Under the pieces are notes generated by a model. The model saw only the letters and a list, made by a program, of their open reading frames with translations. It was not told the origin of the DNA and made no database searches. Below, one piece after another: positions 8,409-16,644 of a stretch of 64,000 nt of DNA (positions are counted from its first letter, which is position 1; the number at the start of each line of letters is the position of its first letter). The DNA lies in the NCBI RefSeq assembly GCF_025506355.1, contig NZ_JANZYP010000002.1:124001-188000 (forward strand). Reading direction: 5' to 3'. Both the position numbers and the translations under genes were made by a program. Origin of the DNA: Sphaerisporangium corydalis. GTDB taxonomy: Bacteria; Actinomycetota; Actinomycetes; Streptosporangiales; Streptosporangiaceae.

Positions 8409-9920
8409 ATGTCCACGTGGTCTCGTTACCCTCGATGGTTCGCCACGCTGTTCCTCACTGACATGTGGGAACGGTTCAGCTTCTATGGCATGCAGGCCAT
8501 CCTGGTCCTGTACGCCGTCACCCCCGCCGACCGCGGCGGGCTCGGCCTGCCGGCCCCCACCGCCGCCGCCCTGTTCGGGGCGTACATGGCCACCGTCTTC
8601 CTGCTGGCACAGCCCGGCGGGTGGCTCGGCGACCGCGTGCTCGGCGAGCGGCGCGCCATCATGTACGGCGGCGGTCTCATCACCGCCGGGCACGCCTGCA
8701 TGGCGCTGCCCGTCACCGGCTCCGCGTACGCGGGGCTGACGCTGATCGCCATCGGCACCGGGCTGCTCAAGCCCAGCCTCAGCGCGCTGCTGACCCGCTT
8801 CTACGGCGAGGCCGTGAAGCGCGAGGCGGCGTTCTCCATCTTCTACATGAGCATCCAGGTCAGCGCGATGCTCGCCCCGCTCGTCACCGGTTTCCTCGGC
8901 GAGTACGTGAGCTGGCACGCCGGGTTCGGGGCGGCGGCCGTCGGGATGGCCTTCGGGGTCGTCCAGTTCGCCAGGGGCGCCCGGCACTTCGCCGGGCAGG
9001 GCGACCGCCCGGCGCGGCCGGCGTCGAGCGCCGAGCTGGCGGTCCTGTACCGCCGGGTGGCCGTCGCCGGCGCGGTCGCGGCGGTCCTGGTGACCGCCGA
9101 CGTCGTCAGCGGCGCGTTCTCCATCGAGCACGTCCTCATGGTGCTCGGCCTCATCTCGCTGGTCGCGCCGCCGCTGTGCCTGCGGGCGCTGAAGCGGCAC
9201 CCCGCGATGTCGCCGGGGGACCGCAAGCGGCTCGGGGCGGCCACCTGGCTGCTGCTGTCCTCGGCGCTGTTCTGGATGGTGGTGAGCCAGGCGGGCTCGC
9301 TGCTCAGCCTGTTCGCCCGCGACCACGTCGACCGGTCCGTGGGCGGGTTCACCGTGCCGACCGGCTGGCTGCAGAGCACCACCCCGCTGGTCATCCTCGT
9401 CGTCGCGCCCGCGTTCGCGTGGACCTGGCTGCGGCTCGGCGACCGGTGGGGCGTGCGGCAGAAGTTCGTCCTCGGGCTCCTGCTCGCGGGCTCCAGCTTC
9501 GTGGTCATGTTCGGCGCCGCGACCTCGGCCGGGGCCGGGCGGGTGCCGATCGTGTGGCTGCTCGCGGTGTTCTTCCTGCAGGCCTGCGGCGAGATCGCAC
9601 TCGGGCCCGTCGGCCTGAGCGCGGTGGCCGACGCGGCGCCGCCGGCCTTCCGCGTCCGGATGATGGGCCTGTACTGGCTGTTCGTGGCCTTCGGCGCGTC
9701 GCTCGGCAGCATCGTCGTCCGGCTCTCCGCCACCATCTCACCGGCCGCCTACTACCTCATCGTCGGCACGGCCCTGCTGGCTTCGGCGGTCGCGATGGCG
9801 CTCTTCGGCCGCGGCGTCAGCCGGCAGTTCGCCGCCAAGCGCACCGAACTTCGGGAATCCCCGCCTTTTGTCCTGACGTCGATCGCCCACCAGTCAGTCT
9901 CACATCAGGAGGAACGATGA
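8409..9920 (+). CDS. POT/PTR2-family proton-coupled transporter
   Basis: A 503-residue major-facilitator protein of the proton-dependent oligopeptide transporter family with about 12-14 hydrophobic segments. The hallmark begins the protein: FLTDMWERFSFYGMQAILVLY (ExxER-like and FYGM), followed by GGWLGDRVLGERRAI. Members in biosynthetic clusters are often proposed as exporters; peptide import is the classical role. Its stop overlaps the rmlA start (ATGA), so it is cotranscribed with sugar nucleotide synthesis. The SARP-type promoter upstream ties it to the cluster. Substrate not determinable. Confidence 0.88.
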   Translation: MSTWSRYPRWFATLFLTDMWERFSFYGMQAILVLYAVTPADRGGLGLPAPTAAALFGAYMATVFLLAQPGGWLGDRVLGERRAIMYGGGLITAGHACMALPVTGSAYAGLTLIAIGTGLLKPSLSALLTRFYGEAVKREAAFSIFYMSIQVSAMLAPLVTGFLGEYVSWHAGFGAAAVGMAFGVVQFARGARHFAGQGDRPARPASSAELAVLYRRVAVAGAVAAVLVTADVVSGAFSIEHVLMVLGLISLVAPPLCLRALKRHPAMSPGDRKRLGAATWLLLSSALFWMVVSQAGSLLSLFARDHVDRSVGGFTVPTGWLQSTTPLVILVVAPAFAWTWLRLGDRWGVRQKFVLGLLLAGSSFVVMFGAATSAGAGRVPIVWLLAVFFLQACGEIALGPVGLSAVADAAPPAFRVRMMGLYWLFVAFGASLGSIVVRLSATISPAAYYLIVGTALLASAVAMALFGRGVSRQFAAKRTELRESPPFVLTSIAHQSVSHQEER

Positions 9921-10978
9921 AAGCCCTCGTGCTCTCGGGAGGCAGCGGCACCCGCCTGCGTCCCCTCAGTCACACGATGCCCAAGCAGCTCGTTCCCATC
10001 GCCAACAAGCCGGTCCTGGCGTACGGCCTGGAGGCGATCAGGGACGCCGGCATCACCGAGGTCGGCCTGGTGGTCGGCGAACGGATCGAGGACATCCGCG
10101 AGATGGTCGGCGACGGGTCCAGGTACGGGCTGGAGGTGACCTACATCCCGCAGGAGGCGCCGCTCGGGCTCGCCCACGCGGTGGTCATCGCCAGGGACTT
10201 CCTCGGCGACGACGACTTCCTGATGTACCTCGGGGACAACGTCGTCCTGGACGGCATCGACGAGCTGGTCCGCCACTTCCGGGAGAACCCCTCCGACGCG
10301 CAGGTCACCGTCCACCCCGCCGACCCCCGCGAGGGCGGTCTGGCGGTGCTGGACGCCGACGGGCGCGTGACGGCGGTGGAGGAGAAGCCGAAGAACCCCA
10401 CCAGCAACCTCGCGCTGATGGGGATCTACGTGTTCACGCCGTCCATCCACGAGGCCGTGCGGTCCATCCCGCCGAGCGCGCGGGGCGAGCTGGAGATCAC
10501 CGACGCGATCGGCTGGCTGATCGACAAGGGCTACGACGTCCAGGGGCGCCTCTACCAGGGCTTCTGGCGCGACGCCGGCCTGATCGACAGCCTGCTGGAG
10601 TGCAACCAGGCCGTCCTGGACCTCGTCGGCCCCCGGATCGCGGGCAAGGTCGACGACGACACCGAGGTGATCGGGAGGGTGGTCATCGAGGCGGGCGCCA
10701 CCGTCACCCGCTCGCGCCTGGTCGGCCCCCTGGTCATCGGGCCAGAGGCCATCGTGGACGGCAGCTACCTCGGGCCGTACACCTCGGTGGGCGAGCAGTG
10801 CGTCATCGAGGACGCCACGGTGGAGTACTCCATCGTCATGGACCGGGCCGTGATCCGCGACGTGCGGGGCATCCACGGCTCGCTCATCGGCCGCGCGACC
10901 ACGGTGCGCACCGCCGGGCCCGCCAAGGGCGGGCACCGGCTGGTCCTCGGTGACAACTGCCAGATCTCGCTGGTCTGA
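9917..10978 (+). CDS. rmlA: Glucose-1-phosphate thymidylyltransferase, long form
   Basis: A 353-residue nucleotidyltransferase making dTDP-glucose from dTTP and glucose-1-phosphate, the first step of dTDP-deoxysugar supply. It has the signature GGSGTRLRPLS at residue 8, LVPIANKPVLAYG, FLMYLGDNVV with the metal Asp, and EEKPKNPTSN. The C-terminal third is hexapeptide-like beta-helix (IVDGSYLGPYTSVG onward), as in the StrD-type long enzymes of antibiotic clusters. The ATG at 9917 overlaps the transporter stop; AGGAGG precedes it. RmlB is encoded 42 kb away at 52646-53620. Confidence 0.93.
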   Translation: MKALVLSGGSGTRLRPLSHTMPKQLVPIANKPVLAYGLEAIRDAGITEVGLVVGERIEDIREMVGDGSRYGLEVTYIPQEAPLGLAHAVVIARDFLGDDDFLMYLGDNVVLDGIDELVRHFRENPSDAQVTVHPADPREGGLAVLDADGRVTAVEEKPKNPTSNLALMGIYVFTPSIHEAVRSIPPSARGELEITDAIGWLIDKGYDVQGRLYQGFWRDAGLIDSLLECNQAVLDLVGPRIAGKVDDDTEVIGRVVIEAGATVTRSRLVGPLVIGPEAIVDGSYLGPYTSVGEQCVIEDATVEYSIVMDRAVIRDVRGIHGSLIGRATTVRTAGPAKGGHRLVLGDNCQISLV

Positions 10979-11002
10979 ACCTGTTTCGAAGCGTCCCGGC
11001 GG

Positions 11003-11815
11003 TCAGGCCTCGAAGGATTCGGCCAGCCGCCGGGACGTCTGCACGTCCCACCCCGGGTACAGGACGCGGCTGACCACGCGGCGGGGGGCGTACCTGGCGA
11101 GCAGCACCTTCATCTTGTACTCGCGGCCCGGGATGTGCACCGGCCGCCCCGACGCGAGGGCCGCGAGGGCCTCGCGCACCACGAACTCCGGCTCGCGCAC
11201 CCTGCCCAGGGTCCAGCCGCGCTTGCCGCCCGCACGGTGCAGGTTGGTGCGCGTGGACCCCGGGCACAGCGCGAGCACGTGGACGCCGAGCGCCCGCACC
11301 TCGCTGTGCACCGTCTGGCTGAGCGAGGTCACGAAGGACTTCGCCGCCGCGTACGACGCGCCGCCCGGGATGTGCAGATACCCCATCGCCGACGACACGT
11401 TGATCACCCCGCCGCGCCGCCGGCGGGCCATCCCGCCGACGGCCGCGTGGGTCAGGCGCATCACGGCCAGCACGTTGAGGCGCAGGTTCAGCTCCTCGGT
11501 GCCGGCGTCGCGCGCCGCGAACGGGCCCACCGGGCCGATGACCCCGGCGTTGTTGACGAGCAGGTCGATCGGCTCGTCCGCGTCCGCGAGGCGGCGCTCG
11601 ACCCTGGCCAGGTCGGCGGATTCGGCGAGGTCGGCGGGCAGGACGTCCACCACGCACCCGTGGCGCTCGCGCAGTTCCTTCGCGAGCGTCTCCAGGCCCT
11701 CCTCGTCGCGCGCCACCAGGACCAGGTCGGCCCCGCGCGCGGCCAGTTCTCTGGCGAAGGCGGCCCCGAGGCCGCCCGACGCTCCGGTGACGAGCGCTCT
11801 GCGGTGCTGTCGCAT
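11003..11815 (-). CDS. Classical SDR oxidoreductase
   Basis: A 270-residue NAD(P)-dependent short-chain dehydrogenase with TGASGGLG, NNAG, the catalytic Ser (INVSSAMGY) and YAAAK, plus a C-terminal extension typical of the DltE/YqjQ-like SDR group. ATG 11815 is preferred over the GTG 15 nt upstream because GGAG sits 5 nt before it. It lies 27 nt after the FAD monooxygenase and is probably in the same transcript. Likely role: post-PKS keto/hydroxy adjustment. It is not close to the two FabG-like ketoreductases of the cluster. Confidence 0.85.
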   Translation of the reverse strand: MRQHRRALVTGASGGLGAAFARELAARGADLVLVARDEEGLETLAKELRERHGCVVDVLPADLAESADLARVERRLADADEPIDLLVNNAGVIGPVGPFAARDAGTEELNLRLNVLAVMRLTHAAVGGMARRRRGGVINVSSAMGYLHIPGGASYAAAKSFVTSLSQTVHSEVRALGVHVLALCPGSTRTNLHRAGGKRGWTLGRVREPEFVVREALAALASGRPVHIPGREYKMKVLLARYAPRRVVSRVLYPGWDVQTSRRLAESFEA

Positions 11816-11842
11816 GTGGTCTCCTTCCACGGGCCGCTGTCC

Positions 11843-13480
11843 CTAGACCAGGGAAGGGGCTGTACCGGCGTGCAGGATGCGGGACAGTGCCTCTCCCAGG
11901 TGGCGGTGCGGGTCGTCCTGCGCGTCGACGGCGCGCCAGGCGACGAACCCGTCCGGGCGGATGAGCACCGCGCCGGTCTGCCGCACCCCGAAGGTGGCGG
12001 CCCACCGGCCCATCGGGTCGGCCAGGACGTCCCTGCGCCTGATGGACTCCTCCAGCGCGGGCACCACGCGGTAGGCGGTCAGGGGGATCTTGTACTGGTC
12101 GGCAAGTGTCGTGGCCGCCTCGGCCCACGCCCCGCCGAAGGCCCCGGTGAGCAGGACGAAGCCGTGGCCGAACAGGTCGAGCAGGTCCACGAGCTGGCCC
12201 GGGCGGACCAGGGTGAGGTGCGGGGCGCGCACACCGACGCCGTACGCGCCGCCCGTCGCCGGGGGCGCGTCCGCGTCCTGGACGACGGCGTCGGACTCGT
12301 AGCGGTAGGTGAACATCAGCTCGGCGTCCGACCGGATCGCCGGGCCGGTGCCGCCGTCGCCGGCGCCCGTCATCCGCGACCGGTCCCGCGACCGCAGCAC
12401 GACCTGCTGGATCGTCTCGGACGCCACCGGGCGCCGCTCGGCCTCGTAGCTGTCCAGCAGGGCGGGGGCCGCCCCGTGCTTGAGCGTCATGGCCAGCTTC
12501 CAGGCCAGGTTGTGCGCGTCCTGGATGCCGGTGTTCGACCCGTACGCGCCGGTCGGCGGCATGACGTGCGCCGCGTCGCCGACGAGCAGGACCCGTCCCT
12601 TGCGGAACGAGGTCGCCACGTGCGCCGACATGGCCCACGGGGCGGCCTGGTCGATGGTGACGTCCAGGTCCTCGATGCCGACGGCCGCCCGCACCAGTTC
12701 GCGGCACTCCTCGTCGCTGATCGCGGCGGCGCGCTCGGGGTCGCACTCGACGTGCAGCAGCCAGCGGTCGGCGTTGTTGACCGGCAGCAGGGCCGCGCGC
12801 ATGGGCATCGACCGCAGGTAGCAGATGACGAAGCGGCGGTCGCCCAGCACCTCGCGCAGGTCGGCGGTGAAGGAGATGTTCAGGAAGTCGCTCAGCGTGC
12901 CGGGCCCGGCGAGAGGGATGCCGAGCTTCTCGCGGACGCCGCTGTGCGCCCCATCGGCCGCGATGAGGTACCCGGCGCGGATGGTCTCCTCGGCGCCGCT
13001 CTCGCGGTCACGGACCGTGACGGTCACGCCGTCGGCGTCCTGCTCGAAACCGGTCAGCTCCGTGCCGAACCTGAGGTCGGCACCGAGCTCGCGGGCGCGG
13101 GCGGCGATGGCGGGCTCCGCCTCGTCCTGGTGGCACAGGCACCACGAAACGGGCGTGTGCTCGGAGAAGTCGGTGTCGGTGTCCATGAAGTACGCCTGGT
13201 CCATCCGGGTGTAACCGCCGCCGGAGAGCGTGCCGGCCATCACCACTCCGGAGTTGCCGGCGAGCGCCTTGGCCGATTCCGCGGCCCGCAGCCGGCTTTC
13301 CACCCCGGTCTGCCGGAACAGCTCCATGGTGCGGGGATTGATGCCGCGCGCCCGCGGGTGCGCGGAAAGTCCGTGGTGGCGTTCCACGACCACGCAGTCG
13401 ATGCCCTGATAGGCGAGGAAAAGAGCCTGTGAAAGGCCGACCAGGCTGCCTCCCACGATGACCACCGAAGGGGAACTCAT
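11843..13480 (-). CDS. FAD-dependent aromatic hydroxylase (RdmE/PgaE type), copy 1
   Basis: A 545-residue class A flavoprotein monooxygenase of the group that hydroxylates or rearranges aromatic polyketides. Visible are the FAD-binding GGSLVGLS near residue 10, VVERHHGLSAHPRARGINPRTMELFRQ in two conserved pieces, the DG motif AADGAHSGVR near residue 188, GDAAHVMPPTGAYGSNTGIQDAHNLAWKL around residue 300, and a C-terminal thioredoxin-like domain. It is divergent from the P450 at 13642. I do not see a convincing SARP box on its side of the divergent region, unlike most cluster units. Site of oxygenation unknown. Confidence 0.9.
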   Translation of the reverse strand: MSSPSVVIVGGSLVGLSQALFLAYQGIDCVVVERHHGLSAHPRARGINPRTMELFRQTGVESRLRAAESAKALAGNSGVVMAGTLSGGGYTRMDQAYFMDTDTDFSEHTPVSWCLCHQDEAEPAIAARARELGADLRFGTELTGFEQDADGVTVTVRDRESGAEETIRAGYLIAADGAHSGVREKLGIPLAGPGTLSDFLNISFTADLREVLGDRRFVICYLRSMPMRAALLPVNNADRWLLHVECDPERAAAISDEECRELVRAAVGIEDLDVTIDQAAPWAMSAHVATSFRKGRVLLVGDAAHVMPPTGAYGSNTGIQDAHNLAWKLAMTLKHGAAPALLDSYEAERRPVASETIQQVVLRSRDRSRMTGAGDGGTGPAIRSDAELMFTYRYESDAVVQDADAPPATGGAYGVGVRAPHLTLVRPGQLVDLLDLFGHGFVLLTGAFGGAWAEAATTLADQYKIPLTAYRVVPALEESIRRRDVLADPMGRWAATFGVRQTGAVLIRPDGFVAWRAVDAQDDPHRHLGEALSRILHAGTAPSLV

Positions 13481-13563
13481 TCCGCCTACCTCCCTGTTCC
13501 GTCCGACTACCTGCCCCGACTCTAGTTCCGCGAAGATATGTGTGACAATTATCTGTTAATGGT

Positions 13564-13607
13564 TTCGAGGGAGCTTCGAGCCGTCTTCCAGGGGATTGAT
13601 GAATGAT
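13564..13607 (+). promoter_or_regulatory. SARP-type promoter of cytochrome P450 gene 1 (three boxes)
   Basis: TTCGAGG (13564-13570), TTCGAGC (13575-13581) and TTCCAGG (13586-13592) at 11-bp steps, 9 bp, then AATGAT (13602-13607). The hexamer covers the ATG at 13603, which argues that the real start codon lies further right. Confidence 0.72.
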
Positions 13608-13641
13608 ATTCTCGCCCACCCTGCTTATTCTGGGAGAGACC

Positions 13642-14847
13642 GTGGCCGAGCGCGCCGAGAATGATTTCGAATTGACGTTTCCGCCGGAGACGCCGGTGCC
13701 GTTCGAACCGGCTCCGGTTTTCAGGGAACTGCGGGGAAGGTGTCCCGTCGCGCCGGTCCGGCTGCCCACCGGCGACCACGCGTGGCTGGTCACCGGGCAC
13801 GCCGACAACCGGGCGCTGCTCGCCGACGTCCGCCTCAGCCGGGCCGCCGCCGCCGCGCCCGGCGCGCCGAGGGCGCGGGCCATCCCACTGGAGCGGGACT
13901 CCATGACCACCATGGACCCGCCCGAGCACACACGGCTGCGCGGCCTGGTCATGCGGGCCTTCACCGCGCGGCGGGTGGAGCGGCTCAGGCCCCGCGTCGA
14001 GGAGCACGTGGCGGCCCTGCTGGACACCATGGCCGGCGCCGGGTCCACCGGTGACGTCGTGGCCGGCCTGGCCCGCCCGCTGGCCATCACGGTCATCTGC
14101 GAGCTGCTCGGCGTGCCGAAGGAGGATCGGGAGGGCTTCCAGGAGTGGTCGGAGACCTACCTCGCCGTCACCGGCGCGACCCCCGAGGCGATGCGCGAGG
14201 CCGGGGACCTGCTGAAGGGCTTCCTCGGCGAGCTGGTCGAGGCCAAGCGCCGCGAGCCCGCCGACGACCTGCTGAGCGCGCTGGCGGCGGCCGGGGACGA
14301 CGAGCGGCTGAGCCCGTCCGAGCTGGTCACCCTCGGCGTTACCCTGCTGGTCGCGGGCTACGAGACGGCCGCCAACCTGATCTCCGGCGCGGTGTTCGCC
14401 CTGCTGCGGCACCCCGAGCAGCTCGCGTTGCTGCGGAGCGACCCCGCGGTGCTGCCCGACGCGGTCGAGGAGCTGCTGCGGTACACCCCGCTGGCCGTCA
14501 CGGGCGGAACGATCCGGGTGGCGGTGGCCGACGTCCCGCTGGGCGGCACCGTCGTGAAGGCGGGCGAGGCCGTGCTGCCCGCCACGACCTCGGCGAACCG
14601 GGACCCCGCGGTGTTCGACCGGCCCGACGAGCTCGACCTGACGCGGCGGCCGAACCCGCACCTGGCCTTCGGCCACGGCCCGCACCACTGCCTCGGCGCC
14701 CAGCTCGCCCGCCTGGAACTGGGCGCGGCGCTCGCGGGGCTGCTCGGACGCTTCCCGGACCTGCGCCTCGCCGCGCCCGTCGAGGAGATCCCGTGGGCCC
14801 GGTCGAAGATGATCCGTGGTCCCCAGTCGCTGCCCGTCGCCTGGTAG
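13642..14847 (+). CDS. Cytochrome P450, copy 1
   Basis: A 401-residue bacterial P450, expected to hydroxylate the polyketide using electrons from ferredoxin. Visible landmarks: the I-helix AGYETAAN (Thr of the oxygen-activation motif kept), the K-helix EELLR (ExxR), and the haem loop FGHGPHHCLGAQLA with the Cys ligand. The GTG at 13642 is preferred to an upstream ATG at 13603 because that ATG lies inside the predicted -10 hexamer, while GGGAGAG precedes the GTG. The gene is a single unit ending at the terminator 14913-14949. Two P450s in the cluster parallel the two hydroxylating P450s known from pradimicin biosynthesis. Confidence 0.9.
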   Translation: MAERAENDFELTFPPETPVPFEPAPVFRELRGRCPVAPVRLPTGDHAWLVTGHADNRALLADVRLSRAAAAAPGAPRARAIPLERDSMTTMDPPEHTRLRGLVMRAFTARRVERLRPRVEEHVAALLDTMAGAGSTGDVVAGLARPLAITVICELLGVPKEDREGFQEWSETYLAVTGATPEAMREAGDLLKGFLGELVEAKRREPADDLLSALAAAGDDERLSPSELVTLGVTLLVAGYETAANLISGAVFALLRHPEQLALLRSDPAVLPDAVEELLRYTPLAVTGGTIRVAVADVPLGGTVVKAGEAVLPATTSANRDPAVFDRPDELDLTRRPNPHLAFGHGPHHCLGAQLARLELGAALAGLLGRFPDLRLAAPVEEIPWARSKMIRGPQSLPVAW

Positions 14848-14912
14848 CCGTCGGCACGGAACCCGCACCCCGCCCTGAGGACATCGTCCGGCGGGGTCCG
14901 CGGGGCCTTGGA

Positions 14913-14949
14913 CTCAGGTACGGCCCGTCGCGGGAGGGCCGTACCTGAG
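14913..14949. terminator. Bidirectional terminator between P450-1 and FAD monooxygenase 2
   Basis: CTCAGGTACGGCCC (14913-14926) pairs exactly with GGGCCGTACCTGAG (14936-14949) around a 9-nt loop, between convergent genes. Confidence 0.85.
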
Positions 14950-14957
14950 CGGTCCGG

Positions 14958-16553
14958 TCAGTCGCGGCACAGCAGGCGGGTCACGGCCGCGTCGAGCGCG
15001 CCGAGCGGGTCCGCCGGGCACCGCCGGACCCGCCAGGCGACGAACCCGTCCGGCCGCACCAGCAGCGCCCCGGTCGGGCCGATGCCGTGCGCCTCGCACC
15101 CCCCGGACACCTCGAGGTCCACGCCGAGCCGGTAGGCGTCGAGGCGGAAGCCGAACTCGCCGGTCAGCTTCGCCGCCGCGTCGGTCCACGCGTCGGTGTC
15201 CGGGCCGGACAGCAGCACGAAACCCCTGCCGTACAGGTCCAGCAGGGACAGGTCGCGGCCGTCGAGCCGGATCGGCAGGTGCGGCGCACGGCTGCCCGGC
15301 CGGCCGTCGAGCTCGGCGGGCGCGACCAGCTCGGCCGGCCCCGCGCCGAAGACGGCGCCCGAGCCGTAGGTGTAGCCGAGGATCACCGACTCGGAGGGCC
15401 GCAGCCGCGCGGCCTCCTCGGCCCCGGCCAGGCCCATGTTCACCTCGCGCTTGAGCACGGCCTGCCTGATCGTCAGGTCGGCCACCGGGCGCCGCTCCTC
15501 CTCGTACCCGAACAGCAGGGCCGGGCCGGCGTGCCCGCACAGCACCGCGGCGAGCTTCCAGGCCAGGTTGTGCGCGTCCTGGATGCCGGTCCCCGAGCCG
15601 TACGCCCCCGACGGCGGCATGGAGTGGGCGGCGTCCCCCGCGAGGAAGGCGCGGCCGTCCCGGTAGGTCGTCGCGAGCAGCGCGTCGATGTCGTAGCTGA
15701 GCACCTTGGTGCCGTCGGCGATCTGCGGGACGATGTCGACGTCGAGGTCCGGCAGCCCGGTGGCGGCGCGGATCAGCTCGATCGCGTACTCCTCGGTGAA
15801 GGTCTCAGGCGACTCCCCGCGCGCCGGGTCGTAGGGGAAGCTGACCACCCAGCGGTCGTCCCTGTCGTGCGGCATCAGCACCGTGCCGAGGACCGGTTCC
15901 CGCAGGTGGGCCAGGCCGACGGACCGCCCGCACAGCGCCTGCGACAGGTCCCCCTCGAACACCAGCGTCACGGTGTGGCCGAGGCGGCCCGCGCCCTTGC
16001 GTGCGATGCCCAGCCGTTCCCTGATCGGGCTCGGCCCCCCGTCCGCGGCGATGAGGTAGTCGGCCCGCACGACCTCGTCACGCCCGCTCGCCAGGTCCCG
16101 GATCGTCGCGGTCACGCCGCCCTTGTCCAGCTCGAAGTCCTCGAACCTGGTGGAGAACCTCAGGTCGACTCCGAGCTTTCGCGCGTGTTCCCGCAGGATC
16201 GTCTCCAGCACGTCCTGGTCGATGGGCACCCAGGGGCAGGGGCTGGCGTCACGGCTGTCCTCCTGGACCTCCATGGGCCGGCACCGCTCCTCCGGGCCCG
16301 CCAGGGTCGGCGCGTGAAGGATGATCTTGCCGTGGAAAGGCCTCTGGGCGGCGAGGATGGCGTCCTCTAGCCCCACTTGCCGGAACAGTTCGAGGGTGCG
16401 TGAGTTGATGGTGCGTGCTCGCGGATGGATCAGCGTGCCGGAGTGCCGCTCGACCAGCAGGACGGGAACGTCCTGCGCGGCCAGGAAAACCGCGGCGCTC
16501 AATCCGGTGAGCCCGCCACCCACGATCAGTACGGCCGTGCGGTGGTGATGCAT
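14958..16553 (-). CDS. FAD-dependent aromatic hydroxylase (RdmE/PgaE type), copy 2
   Basis: A 531-residue class A flavin monooxygenase, a distant paralogue of the one at 11843-13480. It has the same order: GGGLTGLS near residue 12, VERHSGTLIHPRARTINSRTLELFRQ in two conserved pieces, AADGGPSPIRERLG, GDAAHSMPPSGAYGSGTGIQDAHNLAWKL, and a C-terminal thioredoxin-like domain ending in VRPDGFVAWR. It is monocistronic, with its own SARP-type promoter at 16597-16629. Possible roles are ring hydroxylation, quinone formation or Baeyer-Villiger-type cleavage; the sequence does not decide which. Confidence 0.9.
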   Translation of the reverse strand: MHHHRTAVLIVGGGLTGLSAAVFLAAQDVPVLLVERHSGTLIHPRARTINSRTLELFRQVGLEDAILAAQRPFHGKIILHAPTLAGPEERCRPMEVQEDSRDASPCPWVPIDQDVLETILREHARKLGVDLRFSTRFEDFELDKGGVTATIRDLASGRDEVVRADYLIAADGGPSPIRERLGIARKGAGRLGHTVTLVFEGDLSQALCGRSVGLAHLREPVLGTVLMPHDRDDRWVVSFPYDPARGESPETFTEEYAIELIRAATGLPDLDVDIVPQIADGTKVLSYDIDALLATTYRDGRAFLAGDAAHSMPPSGAYGSGTGIQDAHNLAWKLAAVLCGHAGPALLFGYEEERRPVADLTIRQAVLKREVNMGLAGAEEAARLRPSESVILGYTYGSGAVFGAGPAELVAPAELDGRPGSRAPHLPIRLDGRDLSLLDLYGRGFVLLSGPDTDAWTDAAAKLTGEFGFRLDAYRLGVDLEVSGGCEAHGIGPTGALLVRPDGFVAWRVRRCPADPLGALDAAVTRLLCRD

Positions 16554-16596
16554 TGGGAGAGCCCTTCTGGATCCGTCGGGAACCGTTACGTTCTCG

Positions 16597-16629
16597 ATGG
16601 TCGCGCGGTGCGCTCGAAGCGCTCTCGAA
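16597..16629 (-). promoter_or_regulatory. SARP-type promoter of FAD monooxygenase 2
   Basis: Minus strand: TTCGAGA (16629-16623), GCGC, TTCGAGC (16618-16612), 9 bp, then GACCAT (16602-16597). Spacing matches the other cluster promoters. The leader to ATG 16553 is about 37 nt. Confidence 0.75.
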
Positions 16630-16644
16630 TCGGGATGGGTGCCC

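Noticed and set aside
13481-13563. A SARP site for the leftward FAD monooxygenase at 13480
   Set aside because: TTCGCGG is present but the second box (AGAGTCG) and the hexamer (GTCGGA) do not fit; not counted.
14341-14379. Loss of the catalytic Thr in P450-1 (AGYETAAN)
   Set aside because: The oxygen-activating Thr follows the acidic residue and is present; only the next residue differs from the commoner TT pair.
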